A DNA stretch of 64,000 bases from Cristatella mucedo. Taxonomy: Eukaryota; Bryozoa; Phylactolaemata; Cristatellidae. Positions 1 through 12,460 of the stretch are shown piece by piece. The notes below the pieces were generated by a model that saw nothing but the letters and a program-made list of their open reading frames with translations, searched no databases and had not been told where the DNA came from. A program made the translations under genes and the position numbers. The DNA is taken from assembly GCA_009760855.2 (NCBI GenBank), contig WPIO01000034.1, forward strand, positions 3,841,501 to 3,905,500. The letters are read 5' to 3'. How positions within the stretch are numbered: position 1 is the stretch's first letter; each line of letters opens with the position of its first letter.

Positions 1-127
1 CGACAGACAGGACGACAGACCGGACGACAGACAGGACGACAGACAGGACGACAGACAGGACGACAGACAGAGGCAGACAGAGACAGACAGAGACAGACAG
101 AGACAGACAGAGACAGAGACAGAGAGG
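1..127. repeat. (GACA)n / GACAGA microsatellite
   Basis: Short tandem repeat of GGACGACAGACA-type units that passes into AGACAGACAG units. It starts at the window edge, so its full length is unknown. Confidence 0.95.
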
Positions 128-2149
128 GATCGAATCGTCGAGTTGATTTGACGCTTCATTTATCAAAGCCAGCGAAGCACAAGCAGAAGCCGCGTGTTGC
201 GTTGTGACAGCCACTCACTCCATTGACGACAGGCCGGCAGAGCTGCTGAATATCAGGCAGCGAGTGCTGGCAATTAAGGGGACGTGAGGCAGGAGGTAAG
301 ATTATTTTAGTCCGTCACTCGCAAGTAGAGAGCACGAAGTATTCCTTCACTTTTCGTTGCAATTGCCCATCTTGGCGCAACCTGAAAATGTGGCAGACTT
401 ACTTGAATAACGAATTTCTCGTACGCGAAAGGAGTATCCTGCCTTTGCGATAAGAAGAAGTTGAACCTTGTGAAAAAAAGGAAGGCTGCCTGACATCTTG
501 GATTCAGTGCCTTCGTAGAAGCGACGCTGGTCGTCTGCTTGTTCTCTATTGACGCCAGAGGTTGGGCATCGGTGCTCACTTGAGATTTTCAGGGGTTTTA
601 ATGTAAAGAAGACCAGAAGAAGACCAGACGAAGACCGCGCACAAGCCTCTCTGGGATGGTGAGAAGAAACGTGTCACCTTTTCGAGCGGTTCTGAAGAGC
701 GCTTCTCGGCGCGAGCTAAGAATGGAGCAGGCGATTGGAGGCAGCAATTTCACACCGCATACGCTACATACCCAAACTTTTTCTTCGACCGATGCTGCAT
801 TTCACTGCTATCGTTCAAAATATTAAAAAAAACTACGGCTAATTTCTATTGGTCGTCGGACAGCACATCGTTTCGACTGAAAGTCGGCAACCACCTCCTT
901 GTGAAACGGTTTGCTGCATGCTTCAATGCATGCCGCTGCTAATCGGCTATTTACACGGACTTGTAAGACAGTGAACCGCTGCATTTGTAGACTTGTTTTT
1001 AAATTATCGGAAACGTTGATTGCTGGCGTGTTCTGCTCGCGTCCGCACACCACCTGCGAGCGCGCGAGCTGCTGCTACAGCTTGTCAGCCACGCTTTGAT
1101 GCGGTAGCTCTAATGGCGTCAGGCGGCATGCGGATGTGACGTCTCACTGAAAGGCTTGTCGGGAGGCGCACCTTTGAAGCGCAGCGGCGTGGCGTGTCTC
1201 CGATGAGCGCTGCCGGCGGATCCGGAGGGATTATGCTGGAGAAGAAAGTTTTTCCATGCAGCGCACCTATTCAGCTAGTCGGCGCATCGAGCCGGTCACG
1301 AGGGCTGGTCGGTGCCGATGGGGTATTCTAGAGCCATTCGGGTATGAGTTGCTTGAAAATTTAACTTTAAAAATAAACTCTATAGGCTGCCAAACGTAAG
1401 AGGCGACGAGGCCTGCGCGTACTGCGCACATTTGCTGCTCTAGGTGCTCTGGACATGTGACCACTGAGAGTCCAAATGTCAATGTGACACACAATGACAA
1501 TAAAACATGTCCAAATGAGGGTGCGTCGTTTCCGAGAACTGTCAAAACCACGTGCGCCAAATTCTCAAACCCCGCCCCGGCTTACTTTTGAGGACTTATT
1601 ATTTTGCGAAACTAGATTTGCAGAGGATCATTTGATAGCTGTCTGTCATTTTAATCGTGGCCAGACTCGAAGACTCTCCATATGAACGTACTCAACCTCA
1701 AACCCGTGTGCCGCCGCTCTTTTCATATCTGCCTCGAATGCAAATATCTCACTGCCATCTCATCCTACGCATCTTCTTTTCGCGAATCTCACGTGCTCGC
1801 GTCCGAGCTAAGAGCATTTGGCAACCCGAGTTAGTGAGGCGGAAGTGAGAATTGTAAGCGACACTCCGCTCGCGCGCGCCGCTTTGCCTACAGAGGTGGA
1901 ACAACGGACAAGCGAGAAAACTGCGGTGGCTACAAGACAGCGGGCATACAGCAGCAGCGACGGCGGTAGGAAGTCTGAAAAGAGCCGAGCATCTTTAGCC
2001 ACGAGCTCGCGGCGGCCCGGGGGTCAGCTCCGCTGACCTCTGCTTCCATGCCCCCTACACTCGCGCGCAGTGCACGAGAACGAGCGGTAGAGCACGCCGC
2101 GACTGCAGCTGAGGACGCTGTGGCTGACGCGGAGCTGTCTTTAGTCGGA
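128..2149. other. Intergenic, no gene recognised
   Basis: Mixed-composition sequence. The open frames are short (under 100 codons), overlap on both strands and encode nothing I recognise. No clear repeat family was seen. Confidence 0.5.
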
Positions 2150-2490
2150 CACTGGCTTGCTTGCGTCAGAACGTCCCCTGACTTGACCACATTTAAAAAA
2201 ACTTGAAAACACACTTATTTAGGACAGCATTTAGTGGGTTCCTGTGATTTGTTCTTCATGTGCTTATGCGTGCTGACACTGTGCATGCTGCCACTAACCG
2301 CATTTGCATGCTGACCCTGTGCATGTCACCCCTAACCCTGTTATTCATGTTGTTTATCAAGCATGATATACTCACCAGTCAGTTGCGTTTCCCTTTGCAG
2401 CAAACGTAAAGCACCTAGAAAGAGATTGAGTTCTCCTAGGGCACTTTATCAAGTGCATTATTCGTCTTCTTATTAATATTAATATTGTTT
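2150..2490 (+). mobile_element. L2-like LINE, 3' end fragment
   Basis: Matches the last ~330 bases of the other L2-like copies here. It holds the end of the ORF2 coding region (around the T-S-P-D-L-T-T-F-K-x-x-L-K-T-H-L block), the 3' UTR with GTGCATGCTGCCACTAACC, and the hairpin-like tail that begins GTAAAGCACCTAGAAAGAG. It ends in a TTATTAATATTAATATT microsatellite. It is a dead, 5'-truncated insertion. Confidence 0.85.
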
Positions 2491-3394
2491 GGCTGGCACG
2501 GACAGGTAAAAGCAATTATCGCGCTCGAAAAGGCATTGACAATTATTTTAAAACTAGCGGAGACGTGAGCTGGTAGTTGTGCCCCGCCTGCTATCCATGC
2601 GCAGTCGCAGACTTCCGCAGCCGCAGATGCAGCGTGCTCGAGGCTGCGTGCTCATCGGAAGCGCATGTCTAGCAGAGCCATTTGAATAGCCAGTGAAGAT
2701 ACGACGAGTTAACTTTTGAGCGATAGATTAGGAATTACTTTGAAAAGGGCAGCAGAAAGTGATGCAGCAGAATTCTTCATTCGGTACCAATTACATAGTG
2801 CTAAATCTGCATTCCGGCGCGCTCTCTACTTTGGAAGGTGACTTTTGTTTATCCGGTGACGACACATTTCAGCCAACCGGTGCCTAAAATCGCGAGGATT
2901 CATAACTCACTGTGCAGTTTCTTTGGCTATGCTGTAGGTTCACCTGCGGATAGCACTCTGGAGTAGACACGAGTTCTCTGCGTTCTGTACATTCGTCGCA
3001 TAAAAGTCTCTCGTCATCAGCGAATAAAACCATTGAGGGAAAAGGTTTTTCTTCAGTGCGAAAGTAGAGACGCAAGCTTACGCGATGGCCATATACGGCT
3101 GATGGATACGTCTGCGTCACGATTCATCGCGTTCTTGTACTTTTAAGTACTTTTAAGCCAGTGCCAGTTGTGTGAGTGACCCTTTGGGATGCCGCTTTTT
3201 ACGTGCTCCTTCCGTCCCCAAGGGCGCGGCATTGCTCTAATGCGCGAGATTAAAACGCCAGAGCGGATATGCGCGTGCACGGCGCAGCAAGCGCGTGCAT
3301 GTACGCAAGAAAGTTTACCAGCGGCCAGCCGGAGAGCTGGCAAACACTTGTCAGTAACCCATTCATTATTCATCTCGCCACGTGCGCGCGCACC
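2491..3394. other. Upstream region of GAL3ST-like gene 1
   Basis: No gene recognised. It contains a small direct duplication, TACTTTTAAG twice near 3138-3158. Any 5' non-coding exon or promoter of gene 1 should lie here or further upstream, but none can be placed by eye. Confidence 0.4.
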
Positions 3395-3407
3395 CGTCGT
3401 TTTGCAG
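3395..3407 (+). other. Putative splice acceptor of gene 1
   Basis: A short pyrimidine-rich run ends in TTTTGCAG at 3400-3407, ten bases before the ATG of gene 1. A similar ...TTTGCAG lies before genes 3 and 6 and a weaker version before pseudogene 5, which supports a shared structure of 5' non-coding exon(s) joined to one coding exon. Inference from position and consensus only. Confidence 0.55.
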
Positions 3408-3416
3408 ATGTAGCCG

Positions 3417-4754
3417 ATGGCACCGCTGCGTCAATGCGACGAGCCTCGACTTCATGCATCCGGGCAATCGATGGGTCGCACTTTACTTCTCAGCAACCGG
3501 CAATTGATAGTGCTGCTAGCCACGATTGCCTTCTCCGGTGCGGCAATGTTTTCAATAATCGCCATAATCGGCTGTCGCCACGTGAAATCGTGGACACAGT
3601 TCTCGCGCTGCCCTACTTTTGAAGTTCTCGCACTGATGCCGTTTGCTGGCAGATCGAGGCGCGAGCCTCGGACGCACGTGTACTTTCTGAAAACCCACAA
3701 GTGCGCTAGCACCACAGTTCAGCGCGTCCTGATCACGTACGCCATCAAGCACAACTTGTCAATCGCACTGCCGGTCAAGAAGATCAACAACTTTTACCCT
3801 AGTCCGTATCGGCCGGAAATCGCCAAGCGCACCTGCTCGCATCCGCACTTCGACGTCATGGCCGCTCACGCGCGTTTCCACGCCAGCGCCAAGGACTCGA
3901 TGCCGCCCGACACGCTGTTCGTGTCCATCGTCCGCGACCCTGCCGACCAGATGGAGTCGGCGTATTACTACTTCCTCGTCAGATATTGCCGACAGTTCCG
4001 CGGCTCCGGCGCGAGCTTTGAGCGCTACATGAAGACGCTGGCTCTGAGCAGGAGCGCCCGTCGTCGAATGGCGACGCCGCCGTCCAGACCGCGGCGGCGT
4101 CGGCGCCGCGCAGCGTCGTACCCGTGCAGCGCGGCGCCGATGCAGTTTCTCCAGCTTCACGACTTTGGACTGGACGCGCAGTCGCGTCCGCCTACGAGAG
4201 AGCTGGTCGAGGCGAAGATACGAGAGCTCGACGGCTCCTTTCACTTGGTGCTCGTCGTCGAGCGGCTCGACGAGGGACTCGTCATTATGAGAGACAAGCT
4301 CGGCTGGACGACCGACGACGTGGTGTATTTGAAAAGCAACTTCCGCCTCGAAGCGGCCGCCAGGCGCCTGCCGCCCGAGACGCGGAGAGCGGCGCACGCT
4401 TGGAACTGGGGCGACAAGATGCTGTACGACCACTTCAGAGCCAAGATGGACGCCACGATAAGCGAGCAGGGCGAGGCGTACGTGCAGGCGCAGGTGCGCG
4501 AGCTGCGAGCGCTGCAGACGGCTCTCTACGAGCGCTGCATCGACGACGTGACGAGCGAGAAGCAGCGACAGCCACGTGGCGTCCGCCAGCGACAGTCGGC
4601 GAGTGAAACTAGCTCGTACGTCCTGAGAGAGAGCGGCAAGCTAGACTACGCGTGCCAGCTAGCGGCCATGTCTGAGATTGAACTGTTCAAGCACCTGAAC
4701 GCCTTGGCGCCGGCATGCGCGGCTGGGAGAAGCGCGAACAGCTCAAACGCCTAG
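3417..4754 (+). CDS. Gal3st-like: GAL3ST-family galactose 3-O-sulfotransferase, gene 1 (subclade A)
   Basis: Predicted type II Golgi sulfotransferase of 445 aa that transfers sulfate from PAPS to the 3-OH of galactose. The ATG at 3417 has an in-frame TAG six bases upstream (3411), so the frame cannot extend within this exon. Met19 (3471) is an alternative start and aligns with the start of gene 3. Signal-anchor helix at about residues 29-52. The 5' PAPS loop LKTHKCASTT is at 91-100. An N-glycosylation site (NLS) is at 113. The FDVMAAHARF block is at 145-154 and the 3' PAPS stretch SIVRDPADQMES at 170-181. The FHLVLVVERLDEGL block is at 275-288 and WGDKMLYDHFRAKMD at 331-345. A Cys pair occurs in the C-terminal domain. 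Unusual: an arginine-rich insertion at about 211-231 that gene 3 lacks. Family assignment is strong; acceptor substrate is unknown. Confidence 0.93.
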   Translation: MAPLRQCDEPRLHASGQSMGRTLLLSNRQLIVLLATIAFSGAAMFSIIAIIGCRHVKSWTQFSRCPTFEVLALMPFAGRSRREPRTHVYFLKTHKCASTTVQRVLITYAIKHNLSIALPVKKINNFYPSPYRPEIAKRTCSHPHFDVMAAHARFHASAKDSMPPDTLFVSIVRDPADQMESAYYYFLVRYCRQFRGSGASFERYMKTLALSRSARRRMATPPSRPRRRRRRAASYPCSAAPMQFLQLHDFGLDAQSRPPTRELVEAKIRELDGSFHLVLVVERLDEGLVIMRDKLGWTTDDVVYLKSNFRLEAAARRLPPETRRAAHAWNWGDKMLYDHFRAKMDATISEQGEAYVQAQVRELRALQTALYERCIDDVTSEKQRQPRGVRQRQSASETSSYVLRESGKLDYACQLAAMSEIELFKHLNALAPACAAGRSANSSNA

Positions 4755-4790
4755 CAACGTCTGCCGACGCCTAGCAACGTCTGCCGACGC
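4751..4790 (+). repeat. 20-bp perfect tandem duplication over the stop codon
   Basis: The unit CTAGCAACGTCTGCCGACGC occurs twice in a row. The first copy holds the TAG stop of gene 1 at 4752-4754; the second lies in the 3' UTR. Confidence 0.95.
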
Positions 4791-5411
4791 TCCAGTCCAA
4801 ACCAGGAATGAAAAGCTCGTCGCGAGCAAGAACTGCAGAGCTAATCATCGCCCGCTGAGCGGAATTGGGAAGCACTGATCCTGAAGCAGGAGGGACGACT
4901 GACGAGCAGCAGCCGACAGTTTCGCTGACAGTGGAAAGCTTCCTTGTTTTAAAAAAGAGCTTTCGCTAACCAAAGGGATGTCGAGCCAACTTCCTTTGCG
5001 ATCGACCCCGCCGTCTCTATATGCATCATTTTCTTTTACTTGCCGCCTAAAAACGGCACAGAAGAACTTTCTCCAAACGCGGTGCGATTGTGATACGTGT
5101 TGAACCCATAGGCCCTCTGCTCTACCTCACGTTTTGCGTACTCTGAAAGTGCACTTTCCAATATGACATTAGAATAGATAACCTAGCATAATGTATACAT
5201 GGACTCACTCAGAATCTCGATCGATTTCAGTACGCCTCGCAACACAAGGCTTACACCTTGCGCTTACATCAGGAGAGAGTTGAAATCAATAATGAATTTT
5301 TAATGTCAACGAACAAAACGCGTGTACATGAAAAAATATGTAATTTAAATTCCACACGTGCATAGTTTTTTGTTATGCATGCGTGATGTAAGCAATATAG
5401 AGCCAGTCCGT
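4791..5411. other. 3' flank of gene 1
   Basis: Presumed 3' UTR and intergenic sequence. I saw no canonical AATAAA close to the stop, so the transcript end cannot be placed. Confidence 0.4.
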
Positions 5412-5477
5412 GGAGTGGAAGCGGAAGCGGGAGTGGAAGCGGAAGCGGGAGTGGAAGCGGAAGTGGAAGCGGAAGCG
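5412..5477. repeat. 18-bp minisatellite
   Basis: About 3.6 copies of GGAGTGGAAGCGGAAGCG with small changes. On the minus strand it reads as a Pro-Leu repeat (PLPLPL), which is a low-complexity artefact. Confidence 0.9.
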
Positions 5478-6105
5478 CTCGGCTTTTATCGGATAGAGGC
5501 GAGCATCCAAGTGGCATAAACGCGCTGCAAAATTGGCTCCCAAAATTGAGATACCTCCTTCCAGAATTTTTTAGTCGGGCTTACAAGTTAACTAGAGGAT
5601 AATTACTCTAGTTTATAATGCTAAAATTTTGATCTCATAATTAAAAATTTAGGCATGAAAAGAGTGCCGCCAAGTGAGCTTCTTAGTGCTATCTCCTACC
5701 AAGAAACCAAAAAGTGAGTGAGGCTTTGAAGTAGTGCTCGAACTATTTCTATATTTCACCCCTCAGAAAGGAAGAGGCAGCAGGTAAGTAGTGAACAGCA
5801 AAATTACTTGTTGTTTAAAAAGCTATGTATAGTCGAACTACTGTAGAGAATAGCAGTAGTAACGATAATATTAAAACTAAATCTTTAAAGACTAGTAGAG
5901 CCCTAACTAACCATTTATTTATACTCAAAAAGAAGAATTTCAATCGGTAATTCACAACCTGCACGGTTTCAGCGCGGATAAGTAAGCACGCACTTTCATT
6001 TGAATAGAACTATGCATGCTTTCCGCGATCTCAAACCGGTCACGTGACATCAATCGGCAAGATTAGGGACGGCTCAACAGGTCACGAGATGCATAGTGTG
6101 CCCAC
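5478..6105. other. Intergenic, AT-rich
   Basis: No ORF of note and no recognised repeat family. Confidence 0.4.
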
Positions 6106-6250
6106 TAAGAAAAGTGCCCGCTCTTCGCGATCTAGATCGTAGGTTCAAGTTCTGCAGTTGGGCGATCCTTTATCGCCCACTGCCAGTGGCGGTGATTGCT
6201 ACTAAACTACTTCGGCCGCTATACAAATCAGGCTGTTAAATCAGCTAACC
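6106..6250 (+). mobile_element. SINE family A (tRNA-derived)
   Basis: A degenerate tRNA-like head has a B-box-like GGTTCAAGTTC. It is followed by the family core GGGCGATCCTTTATCGCC..., CAGTGGCGGTGAT..., GCCGCTATACAAAT and GGCTGTTAAATCAGCTA. The same core recurs at eight places in the window in both orientations. Confidence 0.8.
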
Positions 6251-7504
<1,254 letters not shown>

Positions 7505-7579
7505 TATTAGTGTTTATGGAACAAGTGCACATTTTGTTCTCATGTAAGAAAATGATAGCAGCGTTACACATGTAAAACG

Positions 7580-7695
7580 AATCATGCAGTGGGCAATCAT
7601 TTATTGCCGCTGCAATCGGCGGTGATAGCCGGAAAAGCTCTTCTGTCGCTATAAAAAAGAGGCTGCTAAATCAGCTAGTATTTATTCATTTATTT
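7580..7695 (+). mobile_element. SINE family A, 3' part
   Basis: Begins inside the core (CAGTGGGCAATCATTTATTG, then GCAATCGGCGGTGATAGCC) and ends in GGCTGCTAAATCAGCTAGTA plus a TTTATT-type tail. The tRNA head is missing. Confidence 0.75.
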
Positions 7696-8221
7696 ATCTG
7701 GGTGAAGACATACACGGTGCTGAGATCAGACAATTAAATGTGTCCTCAACAGTGACAAGCATCGTAGAATATTATTCCACCGGCGAAACCAGGTCGGATA
7801 GGAGAGATAACGCAGACATGGCAGGAAGGAAATGTTTGCCTGCAAAAATTTAATTAATTAAAAATTATCAAGGTTCTTCAAGTTTCACGATTCGCGAGAA
7901 ATTGTTTCGATACTGGCGGAGACGCAAACTGCAGCGAGATAAAGAGAATCAGTCGTGGATCGACGTCATTTTGGTAATAGTATTCCTAATAGTATACATT
8001 GCAAATAGCCGGAGATAATCTGATCGAGCGATTTGAGCAGCATTTGATGCGAGAGGAGCTACGGTACACTTTAGCCGTGAAAGAAAACGAATGCAGCCAA
8101 TGAGTGCAACTCGGCAGGTCACAGACCGGTCAGCTGGGTTATCGAAATGAATTTCAAAATCACCTCGCAGACGAGGCAGAGGACCATTTCTGTGAAACAT
8201 ACAGACAGTCAAATGAGACAG
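7696..8221. other. Intergenic, no gene recognised
   Basis: Nothing recognised beyond short open frames. Confidence 0.4.
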
Positions 8222-8440
8222 CTTAAAATAAATGCTAATATCAATTAAATATCCATTAAATATTTAAATAAATATAATTATAATTATATAATTAAATATT
8301 TATTAATATTAAATCAATATTTATAAATAATATTTAACATTATAAAATATAAAATATGAATATTTAATAATTAATTGTTCGCTATAAATATTATATATTA
8401 TCAATTAAATATTAATAAAATATTTAATACAATATCAATG
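8222..8440. repeat. AT-rich low-complexity block
   Basis: About 220 bases made almost only of A and T, with recurring AAATATT/AATTAAAT words on both strands. Confidence 0.85.
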
Positions 8441-8668
8441 CAAGTCCATGCCACAATATGGGGGGCGCTAGATTATTGGCAGCGGATTGATTGGCAGCTT
8501 ACGGTACGGAGGGACTAAGTGGAAGAGGTGGAAGGTTACGGAAGGGCAGCTAGCCGGAATTTTAGTCCGCTCTACGACACGGCAGATGAGTCGATGGCGG
8601 CATCGTCGAGTAGTCGTGTCGCTTATTATTATGCGCTAATTTTACATGAACCGTGCATTGCTTAGGCC

Positions 8669-8717
8669 CATTTTAAGAGTACTCTGTGCGGTCGACGCAC
8701 AGAGTACTCTTAAAATG
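8669..8717. repeat. Perfect 22-bp inverted repeat with 5-nt loop
   Basis: The left arm (8669-8690, starting CATTTTAAGAGTACTCTG) is exactly complementary to the right arm (8696-8717). The loop is GTCGA. It is just beyond the tail of the minus-strand LINE at 8763. Confidence 0.95.
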
Positions 8718-8762
8718 CATCGTGCATCTGTGGTGAGTTCTAGAACTAGGGAGCATGCAAAC

Positions 8763-9450
8763 TATAATAATAAAAATAATAAGAATACTTCATAAATTAA
8801 GCGCTCTCAGAGAACGCTGTCTCTTCCTAGGCACTTTACATTCACTGGAAAGGAAATATGATCGAGTGGTGAGTGGAAATATCACGCTTGATAAAAAAAC
8901 AACAGAAATAACATGGTTAGGGATTACATGCACAGGGTCAGCATGCAAGTGTGTTTAGTGGCAGCGTGCAGCAGTGTCAGCACGCATAAGCACATAAAAG
9001 ACGAATCATGGGGACCCACTAAATACTGTCCTAAGTAGATGCGTTTTTAGTTTCTTTTTAAATGTGGACAAGTCAGGAGATTTCGTGGGTCGGGAGTGAG
9101 TTCCAGGCTTTGGGAGCATACGAACAAAGGCACGGTCTCCAAATGATTTGAAGTTTGTACGAGGTATAGATAAACAGTTAGTTTCCGAAAAGCGGGTGGT
9201 ACGACGCTTAGCCTGGTGAGGGAGTAGATCTGATAGGTAGGCGGGAGCCAAAGAATGAAGGGACTTAAAAGTTAGTGACACAGTCTTAGTCGATGCATGA
9301 AGTCGATCCACGAAGTCTGCATGGACCTAAAAGTTAGTGACAGAGCCTTGAAGTCGATGCGTTGCTTGACTGCTTAGCCAGTGCAGGTTGGCAAGAAGTG
9401 GTGTGGTGCGGCAACTGCGACGCCCATGACAGACGCGCCTGGCTGGCATC
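8763..9450 (-). mobile_element. L2-like LINE, 3' end, minus strand
   Basis: Reads on the minus strand from the ORF2 C-terminal region (block S-F-G-D-R-A-F, then K-P-G-T-H-S) to the 3' UTR. The tail has a TTATTAT-type microsatellite at 8763-8780. There is a local duplication near 9265-9365 of the segment that reads AAAAGTTAGTGACA. Coding frames are broken. Confidence 0.85.
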
Positions 9451-9665
9451 ACTTCCTGTAAAATACAATTACATAGCCTCCTCAAAAAACGGACTGGACA
9501 TTGGCATGCAAGGCATTTCGCAACTATCTATCCGATCCATTTCCAGTCAAAGCCATTTCAGATCCATCTGTAAAAAGAAAGTGATGATCCCTCCCAGGAG
9601 AAACAATTTAAAAATGCACGCGGAAAAAACCAGCGTTTAAGCTAAAAACAAAAAAAGGAAAAAAG

Positions 9666-10050
<385 letters not shown>

Positions 10051-10670
10051 ACTGAGGTAGCCCCTCCTTGAAAGCTTGGTGGCCACTGCGTCTTTCGGGT
10101 TTCCAGCGGAGCTATCGAGGAGTGAATGAAAGCTCAGCTGCGATGCGCCACCTCCGGGTCAAAGCCACCTGCTTGCTACCTGAGCAATACTAGGCTGAAA
10201 TGTGTGACAAATAAGGCTGTTTGAGCCGAGTATCTCGAGGCGGTGAACGACTTGCCGATGGACGGTTTCCCAGTCTATACTGCCAGCCATGGATAGAATA
10301 GCAATAACAAGTATTTTAAAACTATAGCATCCTACGAGATCTAAGTCTCTTGATAGACATTTCACTTAGGCTAATAAGGAAGCACATGCTTAAAGAAGGT
10401 AAAATGCTCAATTGCTTCTCAAATTAATGCGTAAGGGATGATTCGCACAGAAGAGACCTGTACTTTGAGGAGTGGTCGGATCTTTGTTTTGCTTCAAATG
10501 GAATCGCGTTACGGTTACGTGATGACGCCAGTCGTTGATCTGGCCTCGGGCTAATAGGCACTGAAAGTATCGTATCCAAAGGATTTTTACTTAGATTAGA
10601 CGAATAGCTATGCAATCAAAGTTTAGATAATACGGTTGAAGGGAAAGTGCGAGAAATAAGTAGTTTAAAG
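10051..10670. other. Intergenic, no gene recognised
   Basis: No feature identified between the (CT)n array and the LINE. Confidence 0.4.
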
Positions 10671-12460
10671 GTAAGCTGAAGCAGCGGACGACAAGTCCTC
10701 TGGACCCTATTCCCACTGCCCTGCTCCTACGTTGCATTGATCTGCCGCTGCCATGCATGACTAACATCCTTAATATGTCATTAGCTGCAGGTCATGTCCC
10801 AGCACCTTTCAAAATAGCTGTAGTCAGGCCACTTCTCAAGAGAGCGACACTCGATCAAGAGAACTTGAGCAACTACCGCCCAGTTTCCCTTCTACCATTC
10901 CTATCAAAGACATTGGAACGGGTCGTGGCAGACCAGCTGAACTCATACATCGAAATCTCACACCTTGCTAGTAAGTTCCAGTCTGGCTTTAGAGCTAATC
11001 ACTCCACAGAGTCAGCATTGCTTAGGGTATACAACGACCTACTTAGGAATGCAGACATGGGTAGAGTGTCTCTGCTTGTTTTGCTCGATCTTTAGGCAGC
11101 TTTTGACATCATCGATCACAAAGTTCTTCTAGAGCGCCTCTCATCTCGCCTGGCCATCACTGGCACTGCTCTGCAGTGGTTCAGGTCCTATCTCAGTGGG
11201 AGACTACAGAGTATTGACTTCTGAGTATTGATCATGTGAGGTACCTCTGAAATATGGGGTACCTCAGGGCTCCAACCTAGGTCCGGTTCTTTTCATGGTT
11301 TATACTCTCCCTCTTGCTGATGTGATTGCCAAGCACAATCTAGGCTTTTACTTCTACGTGGATGACACTCAGTTGTACCTTTGCTTTGATCCCTCCCAGC
11401 CTTCGAGCACCTCAAATACTCTCAACTCACTCGCTGCATGTATTGATGACATCCGCACTTGGGTGGCATCAAATTTTGTAAAAATTAAACGATGATAAAA
11501 CTAACTTACTAGTTATGGGCAAAACCCAATGTGATTCAGAAATTGGAAAGGACGACGCTCAAAAATGGCTCTGCCAGCATACCTCCAGTTGAATCAGCTC
11601 GAAATCTAGGTGTCATGTTCCAAAGTGACCTCTCATTAGACGACCACATCGGCTCCACAGTCAAATCTGAATATTTTCAGCTTCATAACATTGCTAAAAT
11701 TCGGGCTTGTTTAGATAAGGATACCACGTCCAAGTTGGTCCATGCATTCGTGACATCCCGTCTCGACTTCTGCAACATCACTGCTTACTGGCCTACCAGC
11801 ATGTGCGATCAGGCGATTGCAGCTGGTGCAAAACTCCGCAGCTAGGCTTGTCTGCCGTGAGCGTCGCAGTTGCCTCATCACACTACTTCTCGCCGACCTG
11901 CACTGGCTACCAGTCAAGCAACGGATTGACTTCAAGGTTTTGTCGCTCACTTTTAGGTCACTTCATTCTATGGCTCCAGCCTATCTCTCAGATCTACTCC
12001 TCCATCAGGCCAAGCATCGTACCAACCGCTTTTCGGAATCCAACAGTCTACAAATACCTCGTACAAACCTCAAATCCTTTGGAGACCGTGCATTCAGTTC
12101 GTATGCTCCCAAACCCTGGAGCTCACTCCCGACCTGCGTCACAACATCCCTTGACTTGACCACATTAAAAAAGAACTTAAAAACACACCTATATAGGATA
12201 GCATTTAGTGGGTCCCTTTATTTCGACCTTCGTGTGCTTATGCCTGCTGACACTGTGCATGCTGCCACTAACCGCATTTGCATGCTGACCCTGTGCATGT
12301 CACCCCTAACCATGTTATTCATTTTGTTTGTTTATCAAGCGTGATATTACTCACCATTCAATTGCATTTCACTTTGCAGCAAATGTAAAGCGCCTAGAGA
12401 GAGATTGAGTTCTCTGAGGGCGCTTTATCAAGTGCATTATTGTTATTATTCTTAATGGGT
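10671..12460 (+). mobile_element. L2-like LINE, RT domain to 3' end (pseudogene copy)
   Basis: The longest LINE copy that reaches a 3' end. Reverse-transcriptase blocks in order: SNYRPVSLLPFLSKTLERVV (from about 10868); QSGFRANHSTESALL; motif A as L-L-D-L-stop-A-A-F-D, where TAG at 11093-11095 replaces a codon; and a catalytic block reading YVDD (about 11355) where LINEs of this type usually have YADD. The C-terminal region then runs through H-W-L-P-V-K-Q-R-I-D-F to the GTAAAGCGCCTAGAGAG tail and an ATTATT microsatellite. At least one stop and several frameshifts mean it is inactive. The 5' part with the endonuclease is absent. Confidence 0.92.

Noticed and set aside
3759-4433. 224-codon minus-strand frame across gene 1, and similar antisense frames over genes 3, 4, 6 and pseudogene 5
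   Set aside because: Shadow frames caused by high G/C at third codon positions on the coding strand. The sense frame carries the conserved motifs.
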